Assembly (NCBI GenBank): GCA_030268105.1 | Contig: BSDZ01000008.1 | Location: forward strand, 3,100,001-3,164,000 | Reading direction: 5' to 3' | From: Volvox africanus | Taxonomy: Eukaryota > Chlorophyta > Chlorophyceae > Chlamydomonadales > Volvocaceae | DNA length: 64,000 nt | Notes under the pieces: generated by a model | What the model was told of the DNA's origin: nothing | The model's input: the letters and a program-made list of their open reading frames with translations, nothing else | Database searches by the model: none | Position numbers and translations under genes: made by a program | Shown here: one piece after another, positions 61,901 through 64,000 of the stretch | Layout: every line of letters starts with the position of its first letter | Position numbering within the stretch: the stretch's first letter is position 1

Positions 61901-62950
61901 AAACCCTGGGCTGTTTCTGTCCGTTTTCCTATCTGTCGTCCGCCGTGCTCATCTTGGTCCATGGCCTCCTCTTGCCGCACTCCGTACCCTTGGTACCTTT
62001 TTTATACTTCTACTTTTACTTCAACTACTACCGCTAGTACTACTTATATTACTACTATCATTATTAACATGATTGTTGTTCTTGTCAGCATCCCACTCTC
62101 TTAACCTACCGCCCCAATACTCATCAAGTTTGCACATTGCAGCTCTGGGCTTCAGCTCCCCTATCCACCTTCTCGCCTTCCCTCCTCTCGCCCACACGGG
62201 TAGGTTTCATTGGGTTCCGATAAGGGACAAAGATGCAAGGTTCGCAAGATGGCCTGTCACAACGGCATGGCCTTCGGTTCTGTCGATGGCAGCACCAAGC
62301 CTGCGCATAAACGACCCGCCAAACGGACGCGGAGCGCAGATCGGAGCGTTGGACATGAAGTGGGTGCGGGCGGGGAGGAAAGCACAGGGGTGGCGACGCA
62401 GCAGGGGTTCGGACGGAAGGTGAAGCGGCAAAAGCGAGTTCACGGCGGCGACGAGGACCCATTGAAGGCCGCCGGAGTGCGGCGGCGCGAGGATGGCGAC
62501 GCCTCTGCCTGGCAGCGGGGCACAACAGCAGCGGCAGCAGCAGCAGCAGCAGCATCCATGGCACCAGTGCCCGTAGCGATGGGTGTGGGTTCAAGTGCTC
62601 GACCAGCTGAGATTGCATCGGTTGCTGCAGCTGCTGAATCGGATGACCAGAGGCCGAGGATAATGACGCAAAGGCAAAAGAGAGGAGACGGTGAGAACGG
62701 TCAGACCACGCAGCATGCACCGGTAGCAACCACCTCGGCGGTGCCTCCAGCAAATGGAGCCGCGATTCCGGCTTGTAGCAGTCACGCCCCTCCGACAGCT
62801 GCTGACCGGAGGGATAGGGCCAAGAGTGTTCGTGAGGACAAAGAACGGAAGCGCAAGCGTGACAAGGAAGCGGAGGGCAAGGAGAGTGATGGCGGGGTTG
62901 CCGAGGGTAAGGAGGGTACGACGAAGAAGGCACGAAAAGACGCCAGATGA
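55966..62950 (+). CDS. SDN: SDN/REXO-type DEDDh 3'-5' exonuclease with RRM-like region and basic tail
   Basis: Nine exons: 55966-56091, 56514-56657, 56902-57116, 57626-57807, 58424-58619, 59888-60008, 60391-60606, 61319-61417, 62204-62950. The frame closes at TGA, 681 residues. The N-terminus (FEDLVGLVKASRRHNL and GTWEEFLKKQG) and IRRTRAHPKYGMHY match plant small-RNA-degrading nucleases. The nuclease domain has LALDCEMC (D177, E179), TGVTEADL, LVGHALHHDL (D267), PVIDTSLIFSYRNLP and GGTHDSMEDA (H317, D322), a full DEDDh set. It is followed by an RRM-like stretch (ELVKLMAYALPEGM to FLVFAKPSVANEGF and VRKM). The last ~240 residues are Ala/Lys/Arg-rich with KRKRDKE nuclear-signal-like runs. The family trims 3' ends of small RNAs in plants; nuclear or nucleolar RNA processing is an alternative. 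Intron 4 uses an AAG acceptor. The start could instead be upstream, since a CAG precedes the ATG. Confidence 0.92.
57291..57313 (+). repeat. ATCAT/ATATC pentamer repeat
   Basis: Four to five pentamer copies in exonuclease intron 3. Confidence 0.85.
60251..60281 (+). repeat. GTGCT pentamer repeat
   Basis: Six perfect GTGCT copies in exonuclease intron 6. Confidence 0.9.
60638..60672 (+). repeat. GGAT tetramer repeat
   Basis: About eight perfect GGAT units, about 30 bp after the exon 7 donor of the exonuclease gene. Confidence 0.9.
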
Positions 62951-63094
62951 GTGTTGTTGGGGATTCCAGGTATCTTGAGAGCCAGGAAGGCTAAGTCTAG
63001 GTTACCGGATTGGTTCCAGCCGTGGTATGGTTTTGTATGGGTGTCGGTACATCGTAAGTTAGGAAGTTACCTACCTCAACCTGCCTTTTAACTC

Positions 63095-63099
63095 TGTAA
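63095..63099 (+). terminator. TGTAA polyadenylation signal of the exonuclease gene
   Basis: TGTAA about 145 bp after the TGA, at a normal position for a green-algal 3' end. Confidence 0.65.
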
Positions 63100-63584
63100 C
63101 CGTACCTTTTTTTCCGTACGTTTATTGTTCAGCAGTGATCCATCCAACCTAGGATTCACTTATTCATCTATTAATGCAACTAGTCGGGTGTGATGCAGGA
63201 ATCCCCTGGTGTGATGCATGTACGGTACAGATATGGCCTGCGGCAAAAGTTTGCTGAGAATGTTCGCTCAGAATCTAAATGAAGGGGCGTCTTAAGGGGA
63301 GATTTCTGAAGCAGCATGTGCTAAATGAAGGTTTGGATCGATCCCTAACTGCCAAACCAAGCTACAGCCTCAAACGAGAAATACGTTTGGCGAGGAAATC
63401 TTTGAACAAGATATATAACACATCGGGCCACGACACACAGGCTACCTGTGTACGGCTTACCTGACCATCTTCCCCATCAGCGTTTCTGTTCCGGACTGAC
63501 TGTTGTTGTCGGTACTCAAAATACAATCGACCGATTATACCGGTGACACGTCATAAAGATAGCGATAGGGTAAGAGGGTAAAGG

Positions 63585-63626
63585 TTAGGGTTTAGGGTTT
63601 TAAGATTCTAAAACCCTAAAACCCTA
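63585..63626. repeat. Telomere-like palindrome, copy 2
   Basis: TTAGGGTTTAGGGTTTT on one side and CTAAAACCCTAAAACCC on the other flank the short centre AAGATT. It is related in arms and centre to 9922-9950, with an extra telomere unit on each side. Confidence 0.8.
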
Positions 63627-64000
63627 CAAATCGTAATCACGATAAAAGTCAGCCCCAAGTGATCAGACGTGTGAGTATGGTGCCACGGCGCCACCTCAAT
63701 ACTAGGATGACAATTGCCGATGTGACCAATTGGATGAAATATTGCTCGCTCCCTCGTGACATAACCGGTTGGGTAAAGCTAACATCCTTAACCGCCTCCA
63801 CATGCACCCTTTCCCATCCCGTCCTACAGTAGTTGCAAGCCCCCGATGGACGGCATGTTTGGTCACCAGCTAAACCAAACCGAACTTAAAAACCCAATTT
63901 TGCTTTAGAAGAAACTTGCATACGAACTTCAAGTCCGTTGTGTCTCTGCCATATCTGCCTACATGCAGCAATGGTCCGATCGGATGATGTTCAGACAGAC

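Larger units (their letters stand above)
62951..64000. other. 3' flank to the window end
   Basis: Holds the 3' UTR of the exonuclease gene and a telomere-like palindrome. No coding signal is supported up to 64000. Confidence 0.5.

Noticed and set aside
62124..62933. 269-residue minus-strand open frame
   Set aside because: Antisense shadow of the last exonuclease exon; no splice sites or motif.

Overview
This window is nuclear DNA from a green alga, most likely a chlamydomonadalean/volvocine species. The evidence is: short exons separated by GT-AG introns of about 100-1300 bp; chlorophyte polyadenylation signals (TGTAA) a short way after several stop codons; telomere-type CCCTAAAA units of the Chlamydomonas kind; a secreted protein with Ser-Pro-rich (hydroxyproline-glycoprotein-like) tails; a cilium-type kinesin; and putative plastid proteins. 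I see no bacterial operons, rRNA, tRNA or CRISPR. Genes were assembled by eye from splice sites, reading phase and conserved motifs. In seven of the nine complete genes the frame closes exactly from ATG to stop.

Layout, left to right: 3' end of an unknown membrane-associated gene (89-1742, +); CLC-type chloride channel/antiporter (5210-12606, -); small putative plastid membrane protein with an in-frame TAG (13109-14088, +); unknown Gln-rich protein (16511-18218, -); EF-hand protein (18603-20440, +); kinesin-9/KIF6-type motor (23098-31396, -); HEMK2/MTQ2-type methyltransferase (31566-35097, +); Ser/Thr protein kinase with a DLG motif (38111-45473, -); secreted ricin-B-type (beta-trefoil) lectin flanked by proline-rich regions (49871-53483, -); SDN/REXO-type DEDDh exonuclease with an RRM-like region (55966-62950, +). 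Orientation mostly alternates, giving divergent pairs (CLC/plastid protein, unknown/EF-hand, KIF6/HEMK2, lectin/exonuclease) and convergent 3' ends. The tightest pair, KIF6/HEMK2, has only 169 bp between start codons.

The genes do not form one pathway. KIF6 and perhaps the EF-hand protein fit ciliary or calcium biology; CLC and the 13.1-kb protein look plastid-directed; HEMK2 (release-factor methylation) and the SDN-like nuclease (small-RNA turnover) act in RNA and translation; the lectin fits the extracellular matrix.

The most unusual signals are an in-frame TAG just before a transmembrane helix in an otherwise intact gene; two phase-supported GC-AG introns; five AAG (plus one GAG) 3' splice sites among 60 inferred introns; a perfect 20-bp hairpin in a CLC intron; two related telomere-like palindromes about 54 kb apart; a dispersed ~70-bp repeat; and strand-biased pyrimidine satellites in the kinase introns. 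I did not find a convincing new multi-gene system.
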